Source of the DNA: Flavobacterium tibetense
GTDB lineage: Bacteria > Bacteroidota > Bacteroidia > Flavobacteriales > Flavobacteriaceae
Direction: 5' to 3'
DNA length: 64,000 bases
NCBI RefSeq assembly: GCF_003293845.1
Contig: NZ_QLST01000001.1
Span: 124,001 to 188,000 of the forward strand
Shown: positions 26,192-33,636 of the stretch, piece after piece
How the letters are laid out: the number at the start of each line of letters is the position of its first letter
Position numbering within the stretch: the first letter of the stretch is position 1
The notes under the pieces: generated by a model
Told to the model about the DNA's origin: nothing
Seen by the model: the letters and a program-made list of their open reading frames with translations, nothing else
Database searches by the model: none
Position numbers and translations under genes: made by a program

Positions 26192-26659
26192 TTAAGCGTA
26201 TCCATTAACTTTTAAATTTTCTAATTCTTCGGTTTCTAAATTATATTCAATGTTCCAATAATAACTTCCTCCATCAGAAATCCAAATTATTTCATTCAAC
26301 CAATACCAATGGTTTTTTTTAAGTGATTTACTCCAAAGTGAATTTATATAAAGAATTTTTTCGTCTTTTTCATTTATATAACCAAAGTATTGTCTTTTAT
26401 ATTTTTTTAAATTCTTGTGAATAATAGGCGAACGGGATTGATTCATCAGAGGATTGTTCAAGAATTTTAGTTTAAATTTTAATGCATTTTCAGCTTTTAT
26501 TATCTCTTCTTTTGTTGGGGTAAATCTATTTTGTTGCATTATTTCATTGCTCGATTCTGGAAAAATAGCCACTTCAAATTGTCTTGTTTTGAAATGTTCC
26601 GCCACATTTTGAGCATGAATTAAACAATTAGATAGAAATAGTATTACGATGTATTTCAT
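26192..26659 (-). CDS. Small secreted hypothetical protein
   Basis: A 155-residue protein with a signal peptide (MKYIVILFLSNCLIHAQ) and no domain I recognise. The mature part is rich in aromatic and Asn residues and ends IEYNLETEELENLKVNGYA. It lies 2 nt after the DUF6265 gene and is probably in the same operon. Likely periplasmic or surface, function unknown. Confidence 0.65.
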   Translation of the reverse strand: MKYIVILFLSNCLIHAQNVAEHFKTRQFEVAIFPESSNEIMQQNRFTPTKEEIIKAENALKFKLKFLNNPLMNQSRSPIIHKNLKKYKRQYFGYINEKDEKILYINSLWSKSLKKNHWYWLNEIIWISDGGSYYWNIEYNLETEELENLKVNGYA

Positions 26660-26661
26660 CT

Positions 26662-27147
26662 TTACTTCTTAAAATTAAACGTCATTTCCTTTCCACTTTC
26701 TTCAAAAACCACGTAAATGTTGATTTCGTTATCCGAAATTTTCTCAAACGTAAATTTGTCGAAATACACGTGTGTTGGTGTGATTTTTACTAATCTAAAA
26801 TTCTCGCTTACTTCTGCTTTTTCCCAACCTTTCAATTCGCCATCAAAATGCTTGAGTTGCAATAAAAGGGTTTTGTCTTTTTCAATAATGTGTCCCAATT
26901 CATAAAAAGCTACTTTTCCATCGACAACTAATTTGAAACTGAACATCATGGTATTTCCAATGGGTTCGCTCCACGTTTCCTGACAAATACCGCCTAAAGC
27001 TTCGCCTGTCCAATTGCCCACAATCCATTTTACATCTTGTAAAGTAGCTTTTGGCGAACCTTTCTCATCGTTATAATTCAGAGTATTTTGTGCGTTACTG
27101 AAAGTGTTTCCAAGAATCAAAAGCAGTACTAAAAGCAATTTTTTCAT
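26662..27147 (-). CDS. DUF6265 family secreted protein
   Basis: A 161-residue exported protein (signal peptide MKKLLLVLLLILGNTFSNAQ). The body WIVGNWTGEALGGICQETWS, followed by FSFKLVVDG, matches the DUF6265 family, a lipocalin-like beta-barrel of unknown ligand. The ATG directly abuts the stop of the upstream GNAT/nitrilase fusion, so the two are translationally coupled. Confidence 0.8.
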   Translation of the reverse strand: MKKLLLVLLLILGNTFSNAQNTLNYNDEKGSPKATLQDVKWIVGNWTGEALGGICQETWSEPIGNTMMFSFKLVVDGKVAFYELGHIIEKDKTLLLQLKHFDGELKGWEKAEVSENFRLVKITPTHVYFDKFTFEKISDNEINIYVVFEESGKEMTFNFKK

Positions 27148-28674
27148 TTATTTTAATTTTTTTAATTGGTACAAATCATGTCTTCGATCTTTCATAGTTC
27201 TCACGCTTCCATGCTCGTGGAGTTCTTTTAATAAATCAATGTCAACATCCACAATTAAAGTCATTTCAGTATTTGGAGTGGCTTCGGCTTTGATTCCATT
27301 ACTTGGAAAAGCAAAATCAGAAGGCGTAAAAACCGCCGCTTGCGCATACTGGATATCCATGTTGTTTACTTTTGGTAAATTTCCAACACAACCTGCAATG
27401 GCAACATAGCATTCGTTTTCAATAGCACGCGCTTGTGCACAATGTTTCACACGAGTATAACCATTTTGGGTATCCGTTAAAAACGGCACAAACAATATAT
27501 TCATGCCTTGATCTGCCATTAAACGAGAAAGTTCAGGAAACTCTACATCATAACAAATTACAATTCCAATTTTTCCACAATCGGTATCAAAAGTTTGAAT
27601 GGTTTCGCCACCTGTAATTCCCCAATAAAAAATTTCATTCGGTGTGATGTGAATTTTGCGATACATTTCGTGTGTTCCATCTCTTCGACATAAAAAACCT
27701 ACGTTATAAACGTGTCCGTCTTCCAAATACGGCATACTTCCCGTAATGATATTGATGTTATAAGAAATTGCGAACTCTTGCATTTTCTTTCTAATAGTAT
27801 CCGTGTATTTGGCTAATTCCTTGATGGCTTCTGCCTCCGAAAGATGGTTGTAATCGGCCATTAAAGGCGCAATAAATAATTCTGGGAATAAAGCAAAATC
27901 ACTTCCATAACCAGAAACCGCATCTACGAAAAATTCGGCTTGTTCAAAAAACTCCTCTAAATTTCCTAACGAACGCATTTGCCATTGGACTAAACCTAAA
28001 CGAACAATACTTTTTTCGGCATTGATTAATTTTGGATTGTCTTCATAATAAATGTTATTCCATTCCAATAAAACCGCGTATTCTTGCGATTCTTTATCGT
28101 CTTCCAAATAGTTTTTGAGTACACGAACTTCATGAAAATCATTGCTTAATTGAAACGATAAAACCGGATCATAAATTTCTTTACGCTTGACTTTTTCAAT
28201 GTATTGTTTTGGGTTGATTTCATTGGCATATTTTCCATAATTTGGAATTCTACCAGCAAAAATTATGGATTTTAAATTGAGTTGTTCGCATAATTCTTTT
28301 CGGGAATCATACAAACGTCGACCCAAACGCAAGCCGCGATAATTGGGATTAATAAAAACATCAATTCCATAAAGCACTTCGCCATCAGGATTATGAGTTG
28401 AAAAAGTATAGTTTCCTGTAATAGATTTATACGTTTTGGTTTTAAAGGCAAAATCTTCAGTAACCAATATAGAAAGTGCGGAACCTACCACCACGCCATC
28501 GGCAACAATTACCAATTGCCCTTCTGGGAAAAGTTCCAATAATTTTTCAATATGTTCTTCTTTCCAATACGAATCTATCATTTCAGGATAGGCTTCAATC
28601 ATGGATTTTTTCAATTCTTTGTAATCTTCGATGTGAAGATTTCGTAATTCTACTTTGTTAATTGTATTTGGCAT
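27148..28674 (-). CDS. Fused GNAT acetyltransferase / carbon-nitrogen hydrolase
   Basis: A 508-residue two-domain protein. Residues 1-205 are a GNAT N-acetyltransferase with the acetyl-CoA loop NPNYRGLRLGRRLYDSR. Residues about 222-505 are a nitrilase-superfamily amidase with the Glu-Lys-Cys triad in LFPELF, YRKIHITPNEIFYWG and IGIVICYDVEFPELS. The same fusion is known in other Bacteroidota, with unknown substrates. The frame is open to 28839, but the ATG at 28674 begins the conserved part and lies downstream of a good promoter. It heads an eight-gene minus-strand run. Confidence 0.92.
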   Translation of the reverse strand: MPNTINKVELRNLHIEDYKELKKSMIEAYPEMIDSYWKEEHIEKLLELFPEGQLVIVADGVVVGSALSILVTEDFAFKTKTYKSITGNYTFSTHNPDGEVLYGIDVFINPNYRGLRLGRRLYDSRKELCEQLNLKSIIFAGRIPNYGKYANEINPKQYIEKVKRKEIYDPVLSFQLSNDFHEVRVLKNYLEDDKESQEYAVLLEWNNIYYEDNPKLINAEKSIVRLGLVQWQMRSLGNLEEFFEQAEFFVDAVSGYGSDFALFPELFIAPLMADYNHLSEAEAIKELAKYTDTIRKKMQEFAISYNINIITGSMPYLEDGHVYNVGFLCRRDGTHEMYRKIHITPNEIFYWGITGGETIQTFDTDCGKIGIVICYDVEFPELSRLMADQGMNILFVPFLTDTQNGYTRVKHCAQARAIENECYVAIAGCVGNLPKVNNMDIQYAQAAVFTPSDFAFPSNGIKAEATPNTEMTLIVDVDIDLLKELHEHGSVRTMKDRRHDLYQLKKLK

Positions 28675-28691
28675 ATATAATTGATTTTCAA

Positions 28692-28722
28692 CAAATATAG
28701 TAAAAATATTTTCCGTTTGCAA
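28692..28722 (-). promoter_or_regulatory. Promoter of the GNAT/nitrilase gene, with overlapping palindrome
   Basis: On the minus strand TTG (28720-28722) is followed after 20 nt by TATATTTG (28692-28699), a good Bacteroidota promoter. The perfect palindrome CGTTTGCAAACG at 28714-28725 covers the -33 box and resembles LacI-type operators. Confidence 0.65.
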
Positions 28723-28820
28723 ACGCTTACAAATATTTACAACCGAAATTAAATGGCTAAATACCGAATATCGTTTTTTTCTTGCCACATCTTTGCACTG
28801 TCGAAATGAAACGAATGATG

Positions 28821-28848
28821 AGTCACAGTTTTCAGTCACAGTTTTCAG
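28821..28848 (+). repeat. Left flank repeat of the four-helix-bundle gene
   Basis: Two overlapping copies of AGTCACAGTTTTCAG (28821-28835 and 28834-28848). They are inverted with respect to the right flank at 29242-29268 (CTGAAAACTGAGACT at 29248-29262, 14 of 15 matching). Confidence 0.85.
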
Positions 28849-28862
28849 AAAAATTAAAAAGA

Positions 28863-29231
28863 ATGGATTTCAAAAAATTATTAGCCTATCAAAAAGCTTT
28901 TTCATTAGCTATGGAAATTAAAAAAGTATCTGATTCATTTCCAAAAGAAGAAAAATATGCATTAACAGATCAAGTTAGAAGATCATCAAGAAGTGTATGT
29001 GCTAATATTGCAGAAGCTTACAGAAAAAGAAGATATATAAACCATTTTATAAGTAAGCTTACTGATTCAGACGGAGAAAATTCTGAAACTTCAGTTTGGT
29101 TAGATTTTGCTTTAGAATGTAATTATTTATCAAAGTCACAATATATTGATTTGGTAAATAAGTCAGAAGAAATTGGTAGAATAATTAATTATATGATTTT
29201 AAATCCAACAAAATTCGGTTGTAAATCATAA
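28863..29231 (+). CDS. Four-helix-bundle protein (S23 / 23S rRNA intervening-sequence family)
   Basis: A 122-residue all-alpha protein of the family first seen inside 23S rRNA intervening sequences. The core LTDQVRRSSRSVCANIAEAY followed by RKR is the family signature. Members are sporadic and usually have no known role. The ATG at 28863 is chosen because the upstream in-frame Met codons (28782-28820) lie in or before the flanking repeat. The gene sits between the nitrilase promoter region and ssb, and is bracketed by inverted CAGTTTTCAGT-type repeats. Confidence 0.9.
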   Translation: MDFKKLLAYQKAFSLAMEIKKVSDSFPKEEKYALTDQVRRSSRSVCANIAEAYRKRRYINHFISKLTDSDGENSETSVWLDFALECNYLSKSQYIDLVNKSEEIGRIINYMILNPTKFGCKS

Positions 29232-29241
29232 AATTAAATCC

Positions 29242-29268
29242 CTGAGACTGAAAACTGAGACTGAGACT
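29242..29268 (-). repeat. Right flank repeat of the four-helix-bundle gene
   Basis: CTGAGACTGAAAACTGAGAC followed by TGAGACT is an inverted, degenerate copy of the left flank; the same units form the hairpin at 18004-18060. Confidence 0.8.
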
Positions 29269-29309
29269 AAAAAAGTAACATAATTATTAACATTAAATAT
29301 TTACACGCC

Positions 29310-29630
29310 ATGAAAAACAGAGTACAATTAATCGGACATGTAGGTCAAGAACCAGAAATCAAAAACTTAGAATCTGGAAGAGTAGCTAACTTCACCATCG
29401 CTACAAATGAAAATTACACAAACGCCAAAGGTGAAAAAGTAGAACAAACCGAATGGCACCGCGTTTCCGCTTGGGGAAAGACAGTTGACATCGTAGAAAA
29501 ATTGTTAACCAAAGGCACTCACGTAGCTTTAGAAGGAAAACTAACCCACAGAAGTTACGACGACAAAGAAGGAAACAAACGATATATCACAGAAGTTGTT
29601 GCGAATGAATTAGTTTTATTAAGTAAGTAA
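29310..29630 (+). CDS. ssb: Single-stranded DNA-binding protein, copy 1
   Basis: A 106-residue OB-fold protein that coats single-stranded DNA. MKNRVQLIGHVGQEPEIKNL, TEWHRVSAWGK and YDDKEGNKRYITEVVA are the SSB core motifs. It stops at ELVLLSK and lacks the long linker and acidic DDxxPF tail that classical SSBs use to recruit partners. A close paralogue follows 114 nt downstream. The start lies in the leader TTACACGCCATGA, identical to that of the second ssb and of dprA. Confidence 0.94.
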   Translation: MKNRVQLIGHVGQEPEIKNLESGRVANFTIATNENYTNAKGEKVEQTEWHRVSAWGKTVDIVEKLLTKGTHVALEGKLTHRSYDDKEGNKRYITEVVANELVLLSK

Positions 29631-29665
29631 TCAAGTTCAAGATCAAATACAAAAATCAAGTTCAA
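29630..29665. repeat. TCAAGTTCAAGATCAAA spacer repeat between the ssb genes
   Basis: ATCAAGTTCAAGATCAAA (29630-29647) is the exact complement of 4695-4712, followed by CAAAAATCAAGTTCAA (29650-29665), matching the second unit there as well. Confidence 0.75.
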
Positions 29666-29720
29666 TACATAGATTTTTTAAATTATTCCAATTTTATAAA
29701 TCTGTGTTCCAAAAAATTCA

Positions 29721-29753
29721 ATTAACATTAAATATTTACACGCCATGAAAAAC
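29721..29753 (+). repeat. Duplicated ssb leader
   Basis: The 33 nt ending in the first codons of the second ssb are identical to 29286-29318 before the first ssb. The duplication therefore covered the untranslated leader and the start of the gene. Confidence 0.8.
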
Positions 29754-30068
29754 TCAGTACAATTAATCGGACACGTTGGTCAAGAACCAGAAATCAAAAA
29801 CCTTGAAGGAGGAAAAAAATTAGCTAACATTAGTATTGCTACAAATGAAGTGTATTACAAAGAAAACGGTGACAAAGTAGAACAAACGCAATGGCACCGA
29901 GTAACTGCTTGGGGCAAAACAGCTGATATCATCGAGCGATTTGTTACCAAAGGCAAAGAAATTGCTATCGAAGGAAAATTGACACACAGAAGTTACGACG
30001 ACAAAGACGGAAACAAGCGTTTTATTACAGAAGTGCTTGCGAATGAAATTTTGTTAATCAGTAAATAA
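29745..30068 (+). CDS. ssb: Single-stranded DNA-binding protein, copy 2
   Basis: A 107-residue SSB similar to the copy just upstream (shared VQLIGHVGQEPEIKNLE and KLTHRSYDDK segments). It differs mainly in GGKKLANISIATNEVYYKE. It also lacks the acidic C-terminal tip. It is followed 7 nt later by an HRDC-domain gene, so the two may be co-transcribed. The two copies may differ in partner or growth condition, which the sequence does not show. Confidence 0.94.
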   Translation: MKNSVQLIGHVGQEPEIKNLEGGKKLANISIATNEVYYKENGDKVEQTQWHRVTAWGKTADIIERFVTKGKEIAIEGKLTHRSYDDKDGNKRFITEVLANEILLISK

Positions 30069-30075
30069 GAATGTT

Positions 30076-30513
30076 ATGCAAGTTAGCGTATTTTCAATCC
30101 GTTTGGATGCTGCATTTTTGGAGTACGACCAACAACAATTGAATGCTTTTTTGAATTCGGTAACGTTTAAAAAATCGAGTACACAATTTGTTGAAGGTGA
30201 AGAAGCACATTGGTCTGTTATTGTTCATTATGAATCAGAAGAGCAACAAAAGCCAGAGCGATTAGAACGAAAATCTTACGAAGATTTGAATTCGAAAGAC
30301 AAACAAGTTTACGGTTATTTGAATCAGTGGAGAAACGAAAAATCAGAAGCTTTGAAACTAAAGAAATATATGATTTGTCACAATTCAGAATTAATCGATT
30401 TAGCGATGTATAAGCCAAGCAACTTAGATGAATTACAACAAATTAAAGGTTTCGGAAAACAAAAAGCAGACCGATTTGGAGAAGATATTTTAGCTATTTT
30501 GAATGCCGTTTGA
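30076..30513 (+). CDS. HRDC domain-containing protein
   Basis: A 145-residue protein. Residues about 70-145 form an HRDC domain (VYGYLNQWRNEKSEALKLKK and LDELQQIKGFGKQKADRFGE), a nucleic-acid-binding module otherwise at the end of RecQ helicases and RNase D. The N-terminal part has no recognised domain. Standing alone, it has no catalytic part. Its place after ssb suggests a DNA-transaction role. A terminator follows. Confidence 0.88.
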   Translation: MQVSVFSIRLDAAFLEYDQQQLNAFLNSVTFKKSSTQFVEGEEAHWSVIVHYESEEQQKPERLERKSYEDLNSKDKQVYGYLNQWRNEKSEALKLKKYMICHNSELIDLAMYKPSNLDELQQIKGFGKQKADRFGEDILAILNAV

Positions 30514-30519
30514 GAAAAG

Positions 30520-30545
30520 ACCACCAGCGAAAGTTGGTGGTTTTT
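30520..30545 (+). terminator. Rho-independent terminator of the HRDC gene
   Basis: A 7-bp perfect stem (ACCACCA at 30520-30526, TGGTGGT at 30535-30541) with an 8-nt loop, followed by T5. It reaches the end of the convergent HDAC-like gene. Confidence 0.78.
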
Positions 30546-30547
30546 AT

Positions 30548-31450
30548 TTAAAACAAAATGTCTTTCGCAGCGCGATAGGTATTAGCATGCGCATCAATAA
30601 TTGTTTTTATTTCTGGAGAATAACCGCCACCCATACTCACTTGAACTGGGATTTGGTAACGATTGCAATTTTGGAAAACAATTTCATCTCTTTTTTTGCA
30701 ACCGTCGATAGAGCAACCTAATTTTCCTAATTTATCAGAAGCCAAAATATCAACTCCTGCTAAATAGAAAATGAAATCAGGTTTTTGTTGTTCTATTAAC
30801 TTTGGTATAAAAGTAGAAATCGTTTTTAGAAATTCATCATCTGAAGTGTTATCATCAAAGGCAATATCTAAATCAGAAGTTTCTTTTTTGAACGGATAAT
30901 TCGATTTTCCATGGGTTGAAAAAGTAAAGACTTTGTCATTTTTCTGAAAAATTTCTGCCGTTCCGTTGCCTTGATGCACATCCAAATCAATGATTAAGAC
31001 TTTTTTTACTAGTTTTTTGTCTAACAAATATTGGGCTGCTATGGCTTGGTCATTCAACAAACAAAACGCTTCACCACGATTAGAATAAGCATGATGCGTT
31101 CCGCCGGCAATGTTAAAAGCTACTTTGGTTTCAAATGCTTTTTCAGCGCCTATGATGGTTCCTTGTGCAATTCTCAATTCTCTTTCAACTAATTCTTTGG
31201 AAAGTGGAAAGCCAATTTTTCTGGCTGCTTTTGGTTCCAAAGTCAACCGCAATAAATCAGAAACATATTCTTTAGTATGAACGGATAAAACATTTTCGAT
31301 TAGAGCGATTTCAGGTTCAAAAAAATCACTTTTTTGAGTAATCCCTTCATGAAGAAGTTGTTGCGGTAACAACTCGTATTTCAACATCGGAAAGCGATGT
31401 CCTTCAGGCAATGGATGTTTAAAAATAGGATGAAAGGCGATGGGAAACAT
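30548..31450 (-). CDS. Histone deacetylase-like amidohydrolase
   Basis: A 300-residue zinc enzyme of the arginase/deacetylase fold. AGGTHHAYSNRGEAFCLLND holds the catalytic His pair, and LIIDLDVHQGNGTAEIF the metal-binding Asp and His. Bacterial members act on acetylated small molecules or polyamines or are of unknown use. It abuts the upstream CAT-like gene (TAA then ATG), so the pair is translationally coupled: an acyl-remover beside an acyl-transferase. Confidence 0.93.
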   Translation of the reverse strand: MFPIAFHPIFKHPLPEGHRFPMLKYELLPQQLLHEGITQKSDFFEPEIALIENVLSVHTKEYVSDLLRLTLEPKAARKIGFPLSKELVERELRIAQGTIIGAEKAFETKVAFNIAGGTHHAYSNRGEAFCLLNDQAIAAQYLLDKKLVKKVLIIDLDVHQGNGTAEIFQKNDKVFTFSTHGKSNYPFKKETSDLDIAFDDNTSDDEFLKTISTFIPKLIEQQKPDFIFYLAGVDILASDKLGKLGCSIDGCKKRDEIVFQNCNRYQIPVQVSMGGGYSPEIKTIIDAHANTYRAAKDILF

Positions 31451-32074
31451 TTACGAATTCATTAATTTCTGCAATTCATCCACAAACAATCCCATATGAT
31501 ATCCATCAACTAATCCATGATGTGCTAAAACCGCTAACGACATGGTTTTCTTTCCGTTTTCTTCAATCATTTTACCAAAGGAAATTTTAGGACAACTATC
31601 TTCGATTTTAAAATTTCTTGAATGGGTTAAACCTGTAAAATTAATCCAAGGAACCGCCGAAAAATGAATGATATTTTCAGGATATTCTCTAGTAAAAATT
31701 CCAGTAGTGGATTGCATTCTTTCGATTTCTTTCTGAGCTATTTTATTGAATTCCTGAATGTCTTCATGAAATTTCATAAACGAAAAACCGAAAGTTTTGT
31801 CTTCTCGCATGATGGTAGCAGAAGCATCAATTTCATCATACAAATAGACTTTTTTGTTTTCAATTCGTAAACGAAAATTTTCTACCGCATTAATCGCTGC
31901 TAAAGTTTTATGTAAGTAATAAACAAAAAAAGGAATTTGAATTGCTTTAGCTTTTTTTTTCGCAATTGTACAATCAATAGGTGTTGTTATACCAAAAAAA
32001 GGTTCGTCAAATGCTGAAAAGAATTCAAAATGTTCTTTTCTATTCCAAGTACTAATATTTATTTCAGTTTTCAA
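31451..32074 (-). CDS. Chloramphenicol acetyltransferase-like protein
   Basis: A 207-residue CAT-fold acyltransferase. The catalytic motif HHGLVDGYHMG matches the HHxxxDG signature, and MKTEINISTWNRKEHFEFF is a typical CAT start. Real resistance enzymes are similar in length, but chromosomal CAT-like genes in Flavobacteria need not confer resistance. It is coupled to the HDAC-like gene downstream. Its acceptor substrate is unknown. Confidence 0.88.
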   Translation of the reverse strand: MKTEINISTWNRKEHFEFFSAFDEPFFGITTPIDCTIAKKKAKAIQIPFFVYYLHKTLAAINAVENFRLRIENKKVYLYDEIDASATIMREDKTFGFSFMKFHEDIQEFNKIAQKEIERMQSTTGIFTREYPENIIHFSAVPWINFTGLTHSRNFKIEDSCPKISFGKMIEENGKKTMSLAVLAHHGLVDGYHMGLFVDELQKLMNS

Positions 32075-32096
32075 TATTTTACTATTTGAAATTAAA

Positions 32097-32123
32097 AAAC
32101 CTTCTCGGTTTAGGAGAAGGTTT
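32097..32123 (-). terminator. Rho-independent terminator of the Cys/Lys-rich miniprotein gene
   Basis: A perfect 10-bp stem (32097-32106 with 32114-32123, 7-nt loop) followed on the minus strand by a T run (A run just before 32100 on plus). It overlaps the stop codon of the miniprotein gene. Confidence 0.8.
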
Positions 32124-32304
32124 AGGATGCTTTTTTTATTAAATCAAACATTGGGCAACGTTTGCAGCGTTTGTGTTCGCCTTTTTCAAATTTGCCACAA
32201 CATTTTGATTTGCAGTTTTCTGCAATTTTTATTTCAGTTAAAAGAAGTTCCTTTTTCTTTTTCTTCTTTTTCTTTTTGTCCTTCTTTTTTTCTTCTTTGC
32301 TCAT
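32122..32304 (-). CDS. Cys- and Lys-rich miniprotein
   Basis: A 60-residue protein with a lysine run (KKKDKKKKKKKKK), then CKSKCCGKFEKGEHKRCKRC followed by PMFD. Five cysteines and one His could bind a metal. It is likely a real gene: a -7 box TATCTTTG on the minus strand (32325-32332) lies 20 nt upstream, and a terminator hairpin coincides with its end. No named family is known to me. A nucleic-acid-bound metal protein is only a guess. Confidence 0.65.
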   Translation of the reverse strand: MSKEEKKKDKKKKKKKKKELLLTEIKIAENCKSKCCGKFEKGEHKRCKRCPMFDLIKKAS

Positions 32305-32324
32305 CAGAAATTCATTTGACTCTG

Positions 32325-32332
32325 CAAAGATA
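32325..32332 (-). promoter_or_regulatory. Putative -7 box for the miniprotein gene
   Basis: CAAAGATA on plus reads TATCTTTG on minus, 20 nt before the start codon. No -33 TTG is seen at the expected distance. Confidence 0.4.
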
Positions 32333-32361
32333 ATATTATTTTTAAATATTCTAAATAAAAA

Positions 32362-32880
32362 TTACTGCGGATTTATCGCAATCGAACTTGTAACCGATAA
32401 TTGTTGGATATCACGGTCAAATAAATACAATCCACCACGATCTTCTCCAATCAAATTGATTTTATCTAAGATAGTTTTGGCTTGTGCTTCTTCTTCAATT
32501 TGTTCTGCAACATACCATTGTAAGAAATTGTGCGTAGAATAATCTCTTTCGCCTAAAGTAATGTGCACCAATTCGTTAATTGAGTTTGATACAAATAATT
32601 CGTGTTGGTACAATTCTTCAAACATTTCTTTAAAAGTTCCGAATTTGGTTTTCGGAGCTTTCAAATCCGTGATTTCGGCATGACCGCCTCTTTCGTTTAC
32701 ATATTTTACTAATTTCAACATGTGCGCACGTTCTTCATCCGATTGATTGTACATAAATTGAGCTACACCTTCTAATCCTTGAATTTCAGCCCAACAAGCC
32801 ATTGATAAATAAATTTGTGAAGATTCGGCTTCTATTCTAATTTGCTTATTTAAAGCGTCTAAAATATTTTTTGTCAACAT
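32362..32880 (-). CDS. ftnA: Ferritin (FtnA type)
   Basis: A 172-residue four-helix iron-storage protein. The ferroxidase ligands are visible in EAESSQIYLSMA (E), DEERAHM (E and H) and the later EQIEEEAQA. There is no heme-binding Met of bacterioferritin type, so this is a non-heme ferritin. It stands alone between the miniprotein and the HAD phosphatase. Iron- or redox-dependent control is likely but no operator was recognised. Confidence 0.94.
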   Translation of the reverse strand: MLTKNILDALNKQIRIEAESSQIYLSMACWAEIQGLEGVAQFMYNQSDEERAHMLKLVKYVNERGGHAEITDLKAPKTKFGTFKEMFEELYQHELFVSNSINELVHITLGERDYSTHNFLQWYVAEQIEEEAQAKTILDKINLIGEDRGGLYLFDRDIQQLSVTSSIAINPQ

Positions 32881-32939
32881 AATTTTTTCGTTTTGATGTA
32901 AAGTTATGAAATTATAATTATTTCAACGAATGATAATTC

Positions 32940-33623
32940 TTATAATATTGTTAATAGTGTTTCAATATTAGTTAACGCTTTGAAGTTTTTATGCTGAATT
33001 TCGAAATCGATTTTTTCGTATTCCCAAGTCGTGTGATACGGAATATGAATCGCATGACCACCAATGTTCAACACAGGTAAAACATCAGATTTCAAGGAAT
33101 TTCCAATCATTAGAAAATCTTCAGCATGGCATTCCAAACGACCCAACATTTTTTCGTAATCCAATTCGGTTTTATCGCTCAATACTTCAATATGATGAAA
33201 ATAGTGACCAATTCCTGAATCGTGTAACTTACGATGTTGGTCTTTTAAATCGCCTTTGGTAGCTACAACTAATTTGTATTTTCCTTTTAATTGTTGCAAA
33301 ACCGATTCTACATTGGGCAACAATTCTACAGGTTTTTGCAATAAATCTTTTCCAATGGCTATAATTTGCTCAATTCCTTTTCCCGAAATTTGATGATTCG
33401 TCAATTGCAAAGCGGTTTCAATCATTGACAACGTAAACGCTTTGATTCCAAAACCATACAAAGGCAAATTTTTCACCTGATGATTCAAAATCAAACCCAA
33501 AATCTCCTGACTAGAAGCATAATCTTGAAATAAAGCACAAAAGCGTTCTTGTGCCTCATCAAAATAAGGTTCGTTGTGCCATAGAGTGTCGTCTGCGTCG
33601 AAAGCGATTATTTTTGGAGTCAT
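32940..33623 (-). CDS. HAD family hydrolase (YjjG-like)
   Basis: A 227-residue HAD-superfamily phosphatase. Motif I is FDADDTLWHNEPYF with the nucleophile and general-acid aspartates, motif II is VVATKGD and motif IV MIGNSLKSDVLP. The order and length resemble YjjG-type nucleotide phosphatases. It is followed on the same strand by ferritin after 59 nt and preceded by metG across a hairpin. Substrate not assignable. Confidence 0.88.
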   Translation of the reverse strand: MTPKIIAFDADDTLWHNEPYFDEAQERFCALFQDYASSQEILGLILNHQVKNLPLYGFGIKAFTLSMIETALQLTNHQISGKGIEQIIAIGKDLLQKPVELLPNVESVLQQLKGKYKLVVATKGDLKDQHRKLHDSGIGHYFHHIEVLSDKTELDYEKMLGRLECHAEDFLMIGNSLKSDVLPVLNIGGHAIHIPYHTTWEYEKIDFEIQHKNFKALTNIETLLTIL

Positions 33624-33636
33624 AGTTGTTGTTTTT

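Noticed and set aside
31451..32074. Chloramphenicol resistance gene
   Set aside because: The fold and HHxxxDG motif fit, but chromosomal context with an HDAC-like gene and no mobile element makes resistance unproven, so only CAT-like is stated.
32881..32939. Fur-type box before ferritin
   Set aside because: The AT-rich region has weak dyad symmetry only; no convincing match to a Fur site.
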